Shown: piece by piece, positions 9,726 through 20,726 of the stretch
Layout of the letters: each line of letters opens with the position of its first letter
Position numbering within the stretch: the stretch's first letter is position 1
Assembly (NCBI RefSeq): GCF_000213175.1
Contig: NW_009799103.1
Span: 1,722,830 to 1,786,829, forward strand
Reading direction: 5' to 3'
DNA length: 64,000 bases
DNA from: Neurospora tetrasperma FGSC 2508
Lineage: Eukaryota; Ascomycota; Sordariomycetes; Sordariales; Sordariaceae
Notes under the pieces: model-generated
Seen by the model: the letters and a program-made list of their open reading frames with translations, nothing else
What the model was told of the DNA's origin: nothing
The model's database searches: none
Made by a program: the position numbers and the translations under genes

Positions 9726-11126
9726 TCAAACCCTAACAAACTCCCAGACCGTCCCCTCCATTGGGTTTCTCGCCACAAACACCCCTGGTCCCTCCAAAAA
9801 GTTGATCTTGTGCAACTTTTCCCAATGCGTCACCATCAAGTACCATCCTTTTCGTTCCAGCGCCGGCCTCACAGCCATGAACTCCCAACCCTGATGCTTG
9901 TACACCCGCGCAATGATATTCTGCCACATGTCGTGCCCCAAAAAGGTTCCCGACGCCGCGTTGCGGAAGCCGAGCCACCCCGCGTTCTCGACGCAGTGCC
10001 AGTGCCAATTACATTGGCCCTTGGCGATGCAAGGCTGTTTGGCCCGGCTATTGGGAAAGAGGTAAGGGTCAGCGCCTTTTTGGTTAGTGAGGCTGATCAG
10101 ATCTGGGTCAGGGACGTGAACCAAACGCAAGTTCCCGTCTATCAGCGTCAGCGCTCGGCCGGTGGAGGCTTCGAGGAGGATAAAACTTTGGTTGGGCTGG
10201 GGGTCAGCGTGGCGTGTGTAGCGGGAAGAGGGGGAGGGCGGTCGCCTGGGTTTTGATTTTTGAGATCTGGTGGAGGAAGGAGAGGTGGGAGCACTTTCGT
10301 ATGTCGGCGTGGGGGTTGAAGATCGGGTGCGACTCGCCGCTTCTATGGGGGCGGGGGTGAGGACGGTTAATGGCGGGAGCTGGTCCTGGTCATCGTGGGA
10401 GATGTTGGAGGCACTGGCGCTGTCCGTCGTCAGCGCACTGAGAGATTGGAAAGGAAGGCGTAAGTAAGCGACTAAGAAGGCAAGAAGGAGGACGACGACG
10501 AAGAATGAATGGTGGATGGTGAAATTGAGGTTGAAGACGAACTTCATATACGACGATGAGCCAGAGGAGGTAGATGAGGAGTCGCTTGGGCTCGACTTTG
10601 ATCTCTCTTCTTTTTCTCTTCTTTTCGTCTGTGCATTGTCATGAAGGCTAGCTCCTCCTTCTCCTCCTCCTGAGCCAGCCAATGTCTCACTCGTCTGGCT
10701 GGTGTGCAACTGTAGGTTTCTCGCGCTCAAAGTGTTGGTAATCGTGTTCCTTCTCTCCCGGTCTCGATTTCGGTTTTCGATAATTTGCCGTTCAATCTCA
10801 TCGTGGTACAAAGATCTCCATTGGGCCAGAGAATCATCAATACGTCCGTCATGATGATCAGAAGACTCCATCTCATGTAGGACCGAGCTGATGGTCTGTA
10901 GGTTTACCCCTTCAGCGGCAACGGTATGGGCATCTGAGGAAGTGGGAGTGAGAAAGCCGTTGCCGCCGGTGGTGGTGGTACTTTCGGTGAGGGAGGAGTA
11001 GGGGACGCTGATGTCTGATTGGGCATCGTCGTCGTTGTCGTTGTGGGAATTGGGGTTGGCATTTCCATCGATGCTCCCATCGTGGGGAATGGGTGTGTAG
11101 GGGGGTAGTGGTCGGCTTGAAGTCAT
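9726..11126 (-). CDS. Membrane-anchored protein with C-terminal beta-trefoil-like domain
   Basis: Single exon, 466 residues. Residues 1-190 are disordered and rich in Ser, Asp, Asn and Gly. One strong membrane segment, 'FFVVVLLLAFLVAYL', lies at about 203-220, with no N-terminal signal peptide, so type II topology (C-terminus outside or lumenal) is likely. A Ser/Thr/Pro-rich stalk follows. From about 310 to the end lies a compact domain: 'FILLEASTGRALTLIDGNLRL', 'GWLGFRNAASGTFLGHD' and 'GWYLMVTHWEKLHKINF'. The repeated 'GxFLGHD / GRALTL' pattern resembles the fascin/ricin-B type beta-trefoil. No catalytic motif is visible. The role could be ligand or carbohydrate binding at a membrane surface (inference). 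Confidence 0.65.
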   Translation of the reverse strand: MTSSRPLPPYTPIPHDGSIDGNANPNSHNDNDDDAQSDISVPYSSLTESTTTTGGNGFLTPTSSDAHTVAAEGVNLQTISSVLHEMESSDHHDGRIDDSLAQWRSLYHDEIERQIIENRNRDRERRNTITNTLSARNLQLHTSQTSETLAGSGGGEGGASLHDNAQTKRREKEERSKSSPSDSSSTSSGSSSYMKFVFNLNFTIHHSFFVVVLLLAFLVAYLRLPFQSLSALTTDSASASNISHDDQDQLPPLTVLTPAPIEAASRTRSSTPTPTYESAPTSPSSTRSQKSKPRRPPSPSSRYTRHADPQPNQSFILLEASTGRALTLIDGNLRLVHVPDPDLISLTNQKGADPYLFPNSRAKQPCIAKGQCNWHWHCVENAGWLGFRNAASGTFLGHDMWQNIIARVYKHQGWEFMAVRPALERKGWYLMVTHWEKLHKINFLEGPGVFVARNPMEGTVWEFVRV

Positions 11127-11700
11127 GTTGAACTATTTTCTGGGGTGGTTATGCTAAGTGAAGGTTGTTGTCCGAGGTTATCCACTCGACCAGATCGAGT
11201 TGGTCTCTGCTTTCGAGATATGAGGATTGAGCAAGTGAAGATGAAACGGCACAGATCAAAACCTCCGAGGACGAGCAAGATAAGTAGAATAATATATACG
11301 CAATAGGTATCGGTAACATCCACCACCACATGGACCGATGTCGATCCTTGTCCAAGGCGGGGTTGGGCTTTGGGCGGCCAAACAAACAGCGTTCTCGGGG
11401 GCGGCTTCTGCACCTTTCTGCATGTAAGCGACCGCGGGCAATACGGGATTGGCCGCAGATTAGGTGTGGTGTTGCTTCATCGGGGCCTCTCGCTTCGTTT
11501 GTTGGTTTTATCTTTCTGGGATTCTGGACGTTGAAGACCAACAATTGAAGGCCGACCAGATTGGCCGCCCTGGATTTTGGGTTGACGTGTGGGCCGCCTG
11601 GCGGTTATAGACCTAGGGGCGAAGTAAAAAATATCACTCAAAAGAGTGGGAGATATATTATCTACGTGATGGGAGAAGAGGCCATGCTTGAAAAGGAACG

Positions 11701-11751
<51 letters not shown>

Positions 11752-12079
11752 GAGAGGGGGGGGGGGGGATGATCATGCAATTCTCTTTTGTCGAAGAGCT
11801 TCCTTCTTGGCACCAGTCAAGACTGCAGAGGTGGCTTGTACAGGCATTGCTTTCGCAGGCGTTGGCCATGTACTCTGGCAACTGGTTTGTACTCGCCTTC
11901 ATTTGTCCTCGAGCCATCTATACAATTCTGTTCAACTGGGCTCGCAAGCTGTCAGTTTTATATATATATATATTAGAAAAGGTTGTATAAGTTGTCATAT
12001 ACACATTGCAGGAGACTGGCTATTCAATACAACAACATCCACAACTGACTTGACACAGAATTCTATAGCTTCTGCTTTG
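11127..12079. other. Intergenic region with a long homopolymer
   Basis: Promoter and leader of the beta-trefoil-like gene, and the 3' end of the reductase gene. The T41/G13 tract at 11710-11768 is listed separately. Frames running through the T-run give poly-Phe or poly-Lys and are not genes. Confidence 0.5.
11710..11768. repeat. T41 homopolymer followed by GGAGA and G13
   Basis: About 41 consecutive T (11710-11750), then GGAGA, then 13 G (11756-11768). The exact length may be affected by sequencing. It is the longest homopolymer in the window. Confidence 0.85.
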
Positions 12080-13208
12080 TCACTCCTCGCTTCTCTCAAC
12101 CCCTTCCGTCTCCTGAATCCGATAAACATACTTCACCGCACTCGCCTTTCCATCCTTCAACCTCTCCAATCCCTCTTGCACGCTCGCCAATCCTCCCGGG
12201 AGCACCTCCGTCCTCTGTGCCTTAAACCAGCCCTCCTGCAATCCCCTCGCCATATAGCGATACCAAACATAGCCAAAGTCCTTCTCATCCTGGTGCACGC
12301 TACCAACCAGAGTAGTGCTCTGATCCACAAAATCAGGCACACCCATCTTACCAAACAAGACGAAAGTTGCCTTGGCCCTCAACTCTTTATCCCCCTTTTT
12401 CACCGGCTGCGAAAGCACCTGCGCCAGGTGCTCCGGCGTTCCCTTCTCTGACACCGCGTCCAGAGCGTGCAGCAACGGCCTGCCGTTCAAAGCCTTCTTG
12501 ATGCCCTCAACAACCGCCTGCTCGCCCTCGCGGTAATCAATCAGCACATCGCCCTTGTTCTGGTCCAAAAGCGGAGCAATGCGCTCGCCACCTGCGCGCC
12601 CGGCGATGCAGATCAAAGGGTGGATGTTACTCCTCTTGGCCAACTGCAAGGCGTAGTACCCGACAGCCGACGAAGCGCCGTAGATGACCAGCGGGGTGTT
12701 TTGGCGCTCCTCATCCGAAACGGCCTTGACCCACGGCTCCGGCAAGCCCAAGCGGGAAAAGAGACCGAGGGCGGCGGTCATGGCTGCAAGCGGCAGAGCG
12801 GCGGCCTCCTCAAAGCTTGTTTCCTTGGGGATGTGGAAGGTGGTGTGTTGCCATGCCACGGCGTACTCGGCCCAGCTGCCGTGGGGGGTCAACATCTCGT
12901 GGAATGCGGCGACACGGTCACCGGGTTTGAACTCCCATACGCGCGAGCCGACTTTTTCCACGATGCCGGCAATGTCGTCGCCTTGGTTGAGGGGTGGGGT
13001 GTCAGGCATCATGCCTGGGAGCTTCCAATCTTTGGGGTTGCAGCCGCTGACAACGACGCGGATGAGGACTTGGTCATCGTTGGGTGAGGGGATGGGGGAG
13101 TCGATGATCTGGACTTGGGGTCCTGAGGATGAGTAAGTGTTAGTTTGGTGATGCTTTTTGCGATCTTCTTGGGTCAAACTTGCCGTCGGCTACGATAGCT
13201 TCCTTCAT
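12080..13208 (-). CDS. Medium-chain dehydrogenase/reductase (quinone/enoyl reductase type)
   Basis: Exons 13208-13184 and 13122-12080, 355 residues. The first exon is only 25 nt and the intron (13183-13123, 61 nt) is GC-AG: donor G|GCAAGT, branch ACTAAC, acceptor CTCAG. Joining gives MKEAIVADGPQVQIIDSP, the standard start of this fungal family. The GroES-like part is about 1-130 with 'VSGCNPKDWKLP' and 'GDDIAGIVEKVG'; the nucleotide-binding Rossmann part has 'VIYGASSAVGYYALQLAK' (about 155-172). The zinc ligands of true alcohol dehydrogenases are absent, so it is a zinc-independent NAD(P)H reductase of the quinone or trans-enoyl reductase kind. The substrate is unknown. No polyketide synthase or other cluster gene lies nearby, so a housekeeping or detoxifying role is more likely. 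Confidence 0.85.
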
Positions 13209-14246
13209 CTTGGCTGATGTATATTCAGATGGATTGGTTGTCAGTTGATCTGTTCAAGCTTGGTCCGGTAAGTATTGGTAAAGGAAAGAGCTTCGTAGGA
13301 GTCGGTGTATAGAGTACGGGAGTAGCAATTACCTCTATATACTACGAGGCACCGTGGAGACTGGGGATCGTCGATTACCAATTCATTATGCGTAGTGTGG
13401 ACTCCGAATCCCCGATCTTGTTCGATCGAACCCGGGATTCCATTTGTGCACGTGTAGAAGCAAGATAAGTCTCCGAATAGCACGTAATCCACACACGGGA
13501 TGGCATAACCTCCATATCCAAGCTCCAGAACTATTTTCGGGGGGGTTGCCGACCCCGACTTACCAGTCGGAATTTGCTTGGCATTATTAGTGAAGGACCG
13601 ACCTCATTCCATTTAGTCCCCCTCAAGGTGCCCCACCCACGTGTAGAAGTTCAACCAGGCACTGACGAAGGACATGGAGCTCATGCGCTCTTTCAAAAAT
13701 TTGAGACAGCTCGCTTTCTCTTCCCTTCCCTTGATGGGTACCCAGAATATGGTGCTGACCTCATATGAAAACTCCCAGTATACGACCCGACGGTGCACCG
13801 CCGAGGTTGTACAAGACACTGCTGCCGGTATATGCTTCCGTCTGATACAGACATCGATATGCTACATGCGCAGTCTCGACACCATCAAGGCGTCATAAAT
13901 CTGGTAGTGTACTATTCTGTCGGTCTACCTCTGTCACTGTGGCCGTCATACCTAAAGGATGAAACTGCTCGGTAGCATTCCGATAGGTGGAAGAACTGAC
14001 TAGTCTCAAGTTCTAGAATCGTAGTCCCACTGAGCGGATATTCTACAGGGCTGGACGAAAGATCACAAGTGTACGACGGAAAGGTAAACAACATCCATAG
14101 TTCAGCTCCAAAATATTTACACGCATTCAGGTGGATCCATATACATATACTACTATGTTGTCACCAAACCATCCCACCATCTTCACAATCCCCCACATGA
14201 TATCATCTCCAAACCCCCCTATGGCCATATACACCATCCCGCTCGC
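13209..14246. other. Intergenic region, no gene seen
   Basis: Promoter of the reductase gene and 3' region of the Asn-rich secreted protein. An 83-codon minus frame at 13241-13492 has no recognisable domain and is not called. Confidence 0.45.
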
Positions 14247-15398
14247 TTACTGAGAAACATCAGTGCCAGCAAAACCCAAAAGCTCGTTCCACTTCTGCGC
14301 AGTAGACGCGTCCTTTGTTCCAAGAGCCTGGATCTGGGCCTTGGCATCCAAGCACGCCGTCTTGGCCGCCTGGTTGGCCTGGCAGACGTTGGTCAGCTGG
14401 TCACAGATGCGGTTGGTGATGATGTTGGGGTTGAGCGCCTCCTGCTGGCCCTTGGCGACGAGCGGGTCCTTAGGCAGGAAGGTGAACTCGGTGGCCTTCC
14501 GGTTGCCGCGGCCGCCGACGAAACTCATGGTGGGCACGCAAAGACCAAAGTCGGCGCCGGCGAGGGTGGACTTTTGAACGCCGTTGCTGTTGTTGTCGTT
14601 GCCGGTGTTGGCGTTGTCATTGCCGTTGTTGCTGTTGTCATCGTTATTGTTGCCGTTGTTGTCGTTATTGTCGCCGTTGTTATCGTTACCGTTACCGGCA
14701 TCGGCAGCTTCGGAGGTGGCGGCAGGAGCAGCGGAAGTGACCGTGGAGGTAACAGCACCAGTATTGCCGTTGTTGCCGTTGTTGCCGTTGTTGTTGTTAT
14801 TGTTGTTATTGTTACCAGCAGCAGGCGCGGTGGTAGATCCGCTGGAGCTTTGGGCAGTGAAGTTGGAGAAGCCATTGGCTTTCACGATATCCGCAACACT
14901 CAATCCATCGTTGGCGAACGGAGTGGTGAGAGACGTGGCCGAGTTGGCATTCTCAACATCAGCGCCGGTCACAGCCGGGTCAACAAGGGGAACGATGCCT
15001 CTCAGCTCTTGGGTGGCCGGCAGAGCTGGATCGGAGCAGATGGAAGGAATGGAGACAGCAAAGGGGTTGAAGTTCTTTTCAGCGGCGACAAGCTTCTTGG
15101 CTGCGTCAATGACGGCCTTGTCATTGCCGAGTTCCGAAACAATGCGGTCGGCAAGGGTAAGCTAGAGATATCTGTCAGTAAGGAAGGGTATAGCTAAGCT
15201 TGTGGATGTACTAACCTTGTCACAGGCGTTGGCACCGGCGAGCAGGACACCGGGAGTGGAGCCGGCGAGGGTGGGAGCAACACCAGGGTTGCCAAAATTG
15301 CTCAGAGAGGAGATAATGTTGGCAACAGACTGCTCCTGACCGAAGCGAGCTTCGGCCGTGGCCAAAAGAAGGGCGGCAAGAGCAAGTTTGGAGTACAT
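14247..15398 (-). CDS. Secreted cell-surface protein with Asn/Gly/Asp-rich linker
   Basis: Exons 15398-15216 and 15161-14247 join in phase 0 to 365 residues. The 54-nt intron has GTTAGT donor, ACTGAC branch and CTCTAG acceptor; the junction reads GANACDK|LTLADR. The first 18 residues, MYSKLALAALLLATAEAR, are a signal peptide. The N-domain (20-175) contains 'LVAAEKNFNPFAVSIP' and 'LRGIVPLVDPAVTG'. A low-complexity Asn/Gly/Asp/Ala linker covers about 178-255. The C-domain (260-365) has 'EALNPNIITNRICDQL' and paired cysteines. I recognise this layout from fungal secreted proteins often auto-named 'cell surface' or 'circumsporozoite-like' because of the linker; that name says nothing about function. 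A wall or extracellular role is likely. Confidence 0.8.
14578..14822. repeat. Trinucleotide-type repeat encoding the Asn-rich linker
   Basis: Imperfect GTT/GTC/GCC runs on the plus strand (AAC/AAT on the coding strand). It lies inside the secreted protein gene, is likely to vary in length between strains, and makes the plus strand look open (Val/Leu-rich), which is an artefact. Confidence 0.75.
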
Positions 15399-17070
15399 GA
15401 TGATCAAGCTTTTCTGGTTTGACGGGTGATAACACTGGTAGTTTAGAGGATACAAGAATGCTGAAATATGGAAGAAGCGAAGACCGGCCGAGCGGTTTGG
15501 AAAGAAGTCAAGTAATAGAGTAGTAGTAGTAAGGTTGAAAGAGTGAGAAGAACGAAATAGTTGCCAGAACTGTAGACACCGGAGACCCGAAAGAAGAGAG
15601 TGAAGCTGATGATGAGAAGGAAAGAGAAAGCGGTGATGTTCACGGGAGGACAGTCCAGTTATATAGAAACAATTACGGCATCCGAGCGATCTGGACCCAG
15701 TATCAAAGTCCATCTAATGGGTTGCCCCTGATGGATAGCATACCTCTACACTACAGAACGACAATAGACCAGGTACTGAGGAAAAGAGGTGTTGTTGAGA
15801 TCGTCTCATCTCTGACGAGGCACTGCTGTCCCTGTATCAATCGTTTGTGGTTAGGCTAGGGGAATCCCCTGCTCACATATACCATGGGCGGTAAACAAGA
15901 CCACCATCTCATCAGCCTGGTGAACTCTGGGCCCGTATTGAGATTCACCTGAACCCTGGCAGATCTTGCCGGCGGTCTGGGCTAGAAGCTGGATGGATCT
16001 TGTGGGGGATCTTGGGACGCAAGCCATGACGCTCCCATGTTCATGGCAAGGAAGAACGCGAGAACCGCAGACGGTTGGGAACATTGCTCACTGCTCATTA
16101 TGGTACTCACTTCCTTAGCAAGTTGAAAGGTAGCATTCAGGGAGTTTCAAGGAGAAGTCTTTCTGGGGAAAACTAGCCTTGAACTTTACCGAGGCTTGAT
16201 AGTGAGCGGTTGTAAGAGCTGCCGCCCGGGGATAGAGTCGGGCATCCAATGTTCCCGATGATGGGAGTGATGTTCAGCAGAGCAACCTTCGGCGGCGGTG
16301 GTGGTCGATGAAGGTCTGGAGCCTGATCCTGGTGTTTCGTTCTTTTGGCGCACGGACAGAGATGGTCTCAGTCTGTCAACGTGCAGGCATTGAGAATAAG
16401 CTTAAACTTTGGCGATCGTCTTGGAAGCCATGAGGCCGCAGGGATGGCGGCCCTCGATGGATGTGAGGAGATGGAGGAGGAGTGATGACCCAAGGTTGGA
16501 TTTTGGTTCGGATGTTTCTCGCTTCGGCATCAGGGCATGTCCGTCAGGGATCGAGATGGGCGCTGTGATAGGTTTACAGACCCCTGAAAGCCCTGTACTG
16601 TAGGTCACTGTTAGCGCCTCACTAGTGATGACATCAAACCAGGGCACCTCACCATCTGCAGGACCGGGGTTGTGAGACGCTCCCGAGACGTCGGCACTGT
16701 TTTCTCCCGGACTCCTCCCCGGGCAACTCTCGCCTGGACTCTTCCATCTCCCCAGGCAGCCTCCACGATTCCAGTCTGACCGACAGTCACGACACATGTC
16801 ACGATACGCTTTGTAAATCTGATTGGGGGCATACGACCCCGGGGAACGGATTCGACGGCGATGAGGACGAGGATGACGGGACCACGGTATCGTCCGGATA
16901 CATCAGCATAATGCCACGACCGGCACCCTGAAAATGATCCTCATCACTTGGTCTGCCGGTCATCTCGCCACGACAACAGTCCATACCGAACATGATTCAT
17001 CCAATCCGGCCTTGAACCGGACAGCATCGATGCTACTTCCTTGGAGAATGTTAGCTGCTTGTTCTTCACA
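15399..17070. other. Intergenic region, weak frames only
   Basis: Apart from the promoter above, minus-strand frames at 16402-16797 (131 codons) and 16799-16993 (64 codons, with a Ser run) are the longest. They show no domain and I could not join them by a splice pair. They may be a non-conserved small protein or chance. Confidence 0.35.
15658..15668 (-). promoter_or_regulatory. TATA box of the secreted surface protein gene
   Basis: CTATATAACTG on the minus strand, about 260 nt upstream of the ATG at 15398, with a pyrimidine-rich leader between. Consistent with a strongly expressed gene. Confidence 0.45.
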
Positions 17071-18093
17071 TCATCTTGAGCGCAGATGGAAGAGAGGGGA
17101 TAGGAGACGAACCAAGTTGTCTCTGATAGCCTGTAAAGCCCTCATAGGGCCTCTCGGCTCACTTCGCACATCATGGTCATCCAGGCTGAAATACGTCCGG
17201 CTGTACGAGTGGAAAGTCCGTTTCTTTTTTGGCCCAGTGGCGGACATCTCTGTTTTATCCATCGTCTCTGTCCCTTTCCCCTCCTCAGCCATCGCTTCTT
17301 TATTTCTGTCCTCTTTACCACCGTCTCTACCCATCGCCGCATCCAACATGTCCAAGCAGTCCGGGTCAACAATAAGCCAAAACTCTTCCAACCTCTCAAA
17401 CCTTCTCACCACGTTAGCCACACACCGCGCACAAAAGGGCGGGTCGGCTTCGGGATAGTGAATCTCAAGATCCCTCCTCCCTTCCCCGTCGCCGTCAGGC
17501 CCGTCGGGCCCCGGGCCCCCCGCGACCCCGACATGTGTCCAGTGCACACACTCATGCCTCCACATGGCCTGCAGCTCCTCTGGGCTCAACCCCACTCCTT
17601 CGTCGCCGCTGGGGTCGTCGTCCGTCGAAATTCCCCACACGTTCCATCCAGGGCGAAAGTATCTTACCGCGAACCGACGGGCGCCCGTAAACACAATGTG
17701 TTCGAAATCGGCCCAATCCACCGCTGCCATGGTTTCTTTTGGTCCGGTGTCCGCTCCTCCGAAGCAGACGAGATCGCTGGTTAGGTCGAGGGTTAAAGGG
17801 GTCATCGACACAGGCGGCCTACCGTGTTTGGGCATGGGCACAAGTGTCTTATGCTCAATGGCCCGGGTGTGTCGGATCACGGCCGAACGGGCGTCATGGC
17901 AGGCGAGCGAGAGATTTCGCAAGTTGAGGTCTGCGGATTGGTGTCGGTCCGGAACGAGATGCATGTCCCAATCTACCCAGCTGGTCTCCGGGAGCTTCTG
18001 GAGGAAGTGAAGGCATGGGGAGAGGGCTGCTGCCTGGTCCCAGACTAGGTCTTGGAGTTCTGGAGGGAGACGGATGAACTGAGTGAACGACAT
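17071..18093 (-). CDS. 2EXR-domain protein
   Basis: Single exon, 340 residues. It opens MSFTQFIRLPPELQDLVWDQ, the typical first line of the fungal 2EXR domain (F-x-x-F-x-x-LPPELR-x-x-IW). 'NLSLACHDARSAVIRHTRA' (about 77-95) is the usual second element, where past leaders or researchers would expect 'L..CREAR'. A C-x2-C pair (FCARC) lies near 220, and a Lys/Glu-rich segment near 260-290. This family is much expanded in Pezizomycotina; its biochemical role is unknown, with a remote F-box likeness that would suggest a protein-interaction job. It is divergent from the MFS gene across 2.6 kb. Confidence 0.8.
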   Translation of the reverse strand: MSFTQFIRLPPELQDLVWDQAAALSPCLHFLQKLPETSWVDWDMHLVPDRHQSADLNLRNLSLACHDARSAVIRHTRAIEHKTLVPMPKHGRPPVSMTPLTLDLTSDLVCFGGADTGPKETMAAVDWADFEHIVFTGARRFAVRYFRPGWNVWGISTDDDPSGDEGVGLSPEELQAMWRHECVHWTHVGVAGGPGPDGPDGDGEGRRDLEIHYPEADPPFCARCVANVVRRFERLEEFWLIVDPDCLDMLDAAMGRDGGKEDRNKEAMAEEGKGTETMDKTEMSATGPKKKRTFHSYSRTYFSLDDHDVRSEPRGPMRALQAIRDNLVRLLSPLFHLRSR

Positions 18094-20726
18094 TATAGTT
18101 GGTGGCTGAGTGATCTAAATCCCAAAGAACAAGGAAAGATAAGTTGACCGATCTGCCTGGTCAGTAAATGGCTGAATAAGTATGAGTTTGTCCGAATGTT
18201 TGACGGGGCTGTTTTCCAAAGGCCATATCCGCTCGGTACGTACATGGCCATCCCTTCAAACCGTCGCATGGTACATCACAATGGAGCTTACTGGGATTGC
18301 CCAATCATCTTGTGAACGCGACTTGTCCCAAGATAAAGACCCTTTTGACAGTCGGACATGATCATCATGATGCAATAAGCTCTCGCTCGGGGTTAGGGTT
18401 CATGGGGTTCCTGAAGTCGAAAATGGAAAAGCGCCGTCTCGTCTGCACATAAAACAGAGGCTACTCGGAGTAGCTTCGTCTCGACATTATCAAGCGTTGT
18501 AAAGGAAATCCCATGAGGAGCTGATGGATGTCGCTAAGTATGTGAGATTATTACAGCCGAATAAACCCTTGTTGTTGCAGTGTTCGCTGCCGTTCTGCGA
18601 CAACATGTCGTTGACTGGCTTTGTTGCACTTTCTTCAAGCCCCCACGCAAACACACACAAGGTACTTACTCTCTATCAACCCCATACATCGATCGAAAAG
18701 TTTCTCTAGGTAGGTAGCATGTGTCGTTCGAGCTGTACATATACCTTGGACCTCTCAATTGGGATGCTTTCCTTCCAAATAGCAAACATCGTTTCAAGCA
18801 TACAAGCAACATTTCCATGCTGTACCACCCCGACACTTCCTTTTGGGAAACACCCTGTCAATAAATCTCAAGTGCCTGTAATACAGTCAGCTCTATCCGG
18901 AAGGCATTGGCAAGGCTGGCAAGCCAACGGAGTACTACGGAGTACGGCGTTATGTCGTTGACGTCTGGTAATCGAGGGGTGCATACACACCAACCGCTTC
19001 CCGGAACTGGAAGCCCTTGACTGTATTTCCGTGCACTTCATCAAGACCAAAGAAATATCAAGGGGGCCGAGATGACCAGATTTGCTACTTCTAGGTAAGT
19101 GAGCATCGCAAATTCTCATTGATATGAGCACGGCGATACCACCCTTCAACATCTATGATTAGTATGCTTTAGCTGTACGCCAAGTTTGGTCCAGAATGCT
19201 TTTTCCTCTACCCGGAGATAAGAAGTTACCTCCATCCACAAACTGTGTGAACTGTGAATGTGGGTGTGTGGGACGCGTCTCCCTTCCTCATGGTCACTGT
19301 GTTCACTGTAAGCTTCCCGTTACATTCATACCACCCTTCGAGCCTCTCGTTTCTCTTCCTGCTCCCGCCAAAGACGGAAGGTGATAGGATACCGGTAAAA
19401 CACATCTTGGCAACGGTCCAATCAGCAATATAATCCAATGTTTACGGAGAGAAAGGAGGAGCGAAGAAAGCTTATGTATGTTGGGCCGACGGGTGCAATG
19501 GCCGGCCTCGTGCATCCGACTAAGGTTGTCAACGCCCTCCAACCCTGCCCGTCAGCCACTCAGTCGGTATAGGTTGACATTTCCTAGCCTGCTGACCAAT
19601 GCTTCCTGCTTCATCGAGACATCAACCGACAACGGTTGTTGTGTTGGGGTTTGGTCTCGGGGTCGGCACCGTCCCGAAGGGTCGGGTGGGATTGGTTGGA
19701 TCATTTGAGATGATATTCCCGGATCGACGTCTTGCCGATGCTCTTCCGGGACAGTCATAGAAAAACGGCTTTGTGCACGCTTTTATGCACGCCATGAGCA
19801 CAACTACCATCCAGCCTCACAACGCCCGATCTATTTCCCTGCCGCTCTCTTTTGATGCGTCTCCTTTCCGGAAATGCAACCTGAGCGACCTCGCGCTAGA
19901 GAAAAGAGTGACGCTATGGACGTCTGGACTGCTCACTCCTATCCGCGTGCTACCCCAGAGACCGAGAGCAAGCGCTGCGTTCGTGCTATGCAACCGAATG
20001 AGTGAGTGACGGACGGAATGGACTCTTTCGGCCCCATGGAATCAAAGTTCCTACAGGGTTCCATTCGCACTCCTCATGTAGGCACGTTACGAGTTAGCGG
20101 CAGTTATGGATATGTTTACCCTTACATACCTACCTTACCTACATATGCATCTAGCTTCCTTCTCTCTCCTCATATTAGCTTCTTATCCTCCTTGCCGAGT
20201 TGCCGACTGTGTGTCCCCTTTGCTCTTTGCTTGTTGTGCCTGGCCATTTTTTTGTTCTTGCTGTATCTTCCCTCTTTTTCTTCATTGCTCTACACTTTAC
20301 GAGTGTAGGGCAACACTGCCATCGCTGGCAGCCTTTACGGCATCTTACAACAAGTAGTGTGGTATCCGACGTCAGGTTATCAACCTTGACCATCAAGGTA
20401 TGTGTGGAGTTGTTTTATATCCAGTCCATGTCCCCTGGAAGATCATGGCATGTCAGGATCCACTGATTTTCGTGGACAAAACGTGGGAGAGGCCCGCGGG
20501 AAACAAGGTTTGGCCTCCACCCATGATCTACCATCCTTCCCTGGCTGGCATGATCATAAACATGGTTCAAGTCGACGGGGATGTCTAGGCATTCAAAAAC
20601 CATGATCTTACTTCTTTCCCCAGCGAAAAGATAGAGCACACATATTATCTCTCCCATCTTCGGCAGTGAAAATGGCTGATAACCGTCTCAAGGAACGGCC
20701 CGCACGGCGCTTACTGAACACCAAAG
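18094..20726. other. Long intergenic region between divergent genes
   Basis: 2.6 kb without a supportable gene. It holds the promoters of the 2EXR gene (-) and the MFS gene (+), a telomere-like GGGGTTAGGGTT at 18389-18400, several TACCTAC/GTAGGTA motifs (18710, 20128) and a CT-rich stretch at 20155-20300. Frames up to 100 codons here are low-complexity. Confidence 0.5.
18389..18400. promoter_or_regulatory. Telobox-like motif
   Basis: GGGGTTAGGGTT equals about two telomere units, about 300 nt upstream of the 2EXR start. Such motifs bind Myb/telobox factors in fungi; a role here is inference. Confidence 0.35.

Noticed and set aside
11477-12451. Frames through the T41 tract giving poly-Phe or poly-Lys
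   Set aside because: A homopolymer read in frame; the remainder has no domain and overlaps the reductase gene.
12467-13087. A 206-codon plus-strand frame
   Set aside because: Antisense shadow of the MDR reductase gene, which has a full family match on the other strand.
13380-13450. A tRNA-like TTCGATCGAACCCGGGATTCC string
   Set aside because: No acceptor, D or anticodon arms can be folded around it.
14574-15197. Plus-strand frames of about 200 codons rich in Val or Leu
   Set aside because: They are the antisense of the Asn/Gly-rich linker in the secreted protein gene; composition is an artefact of the repeat.
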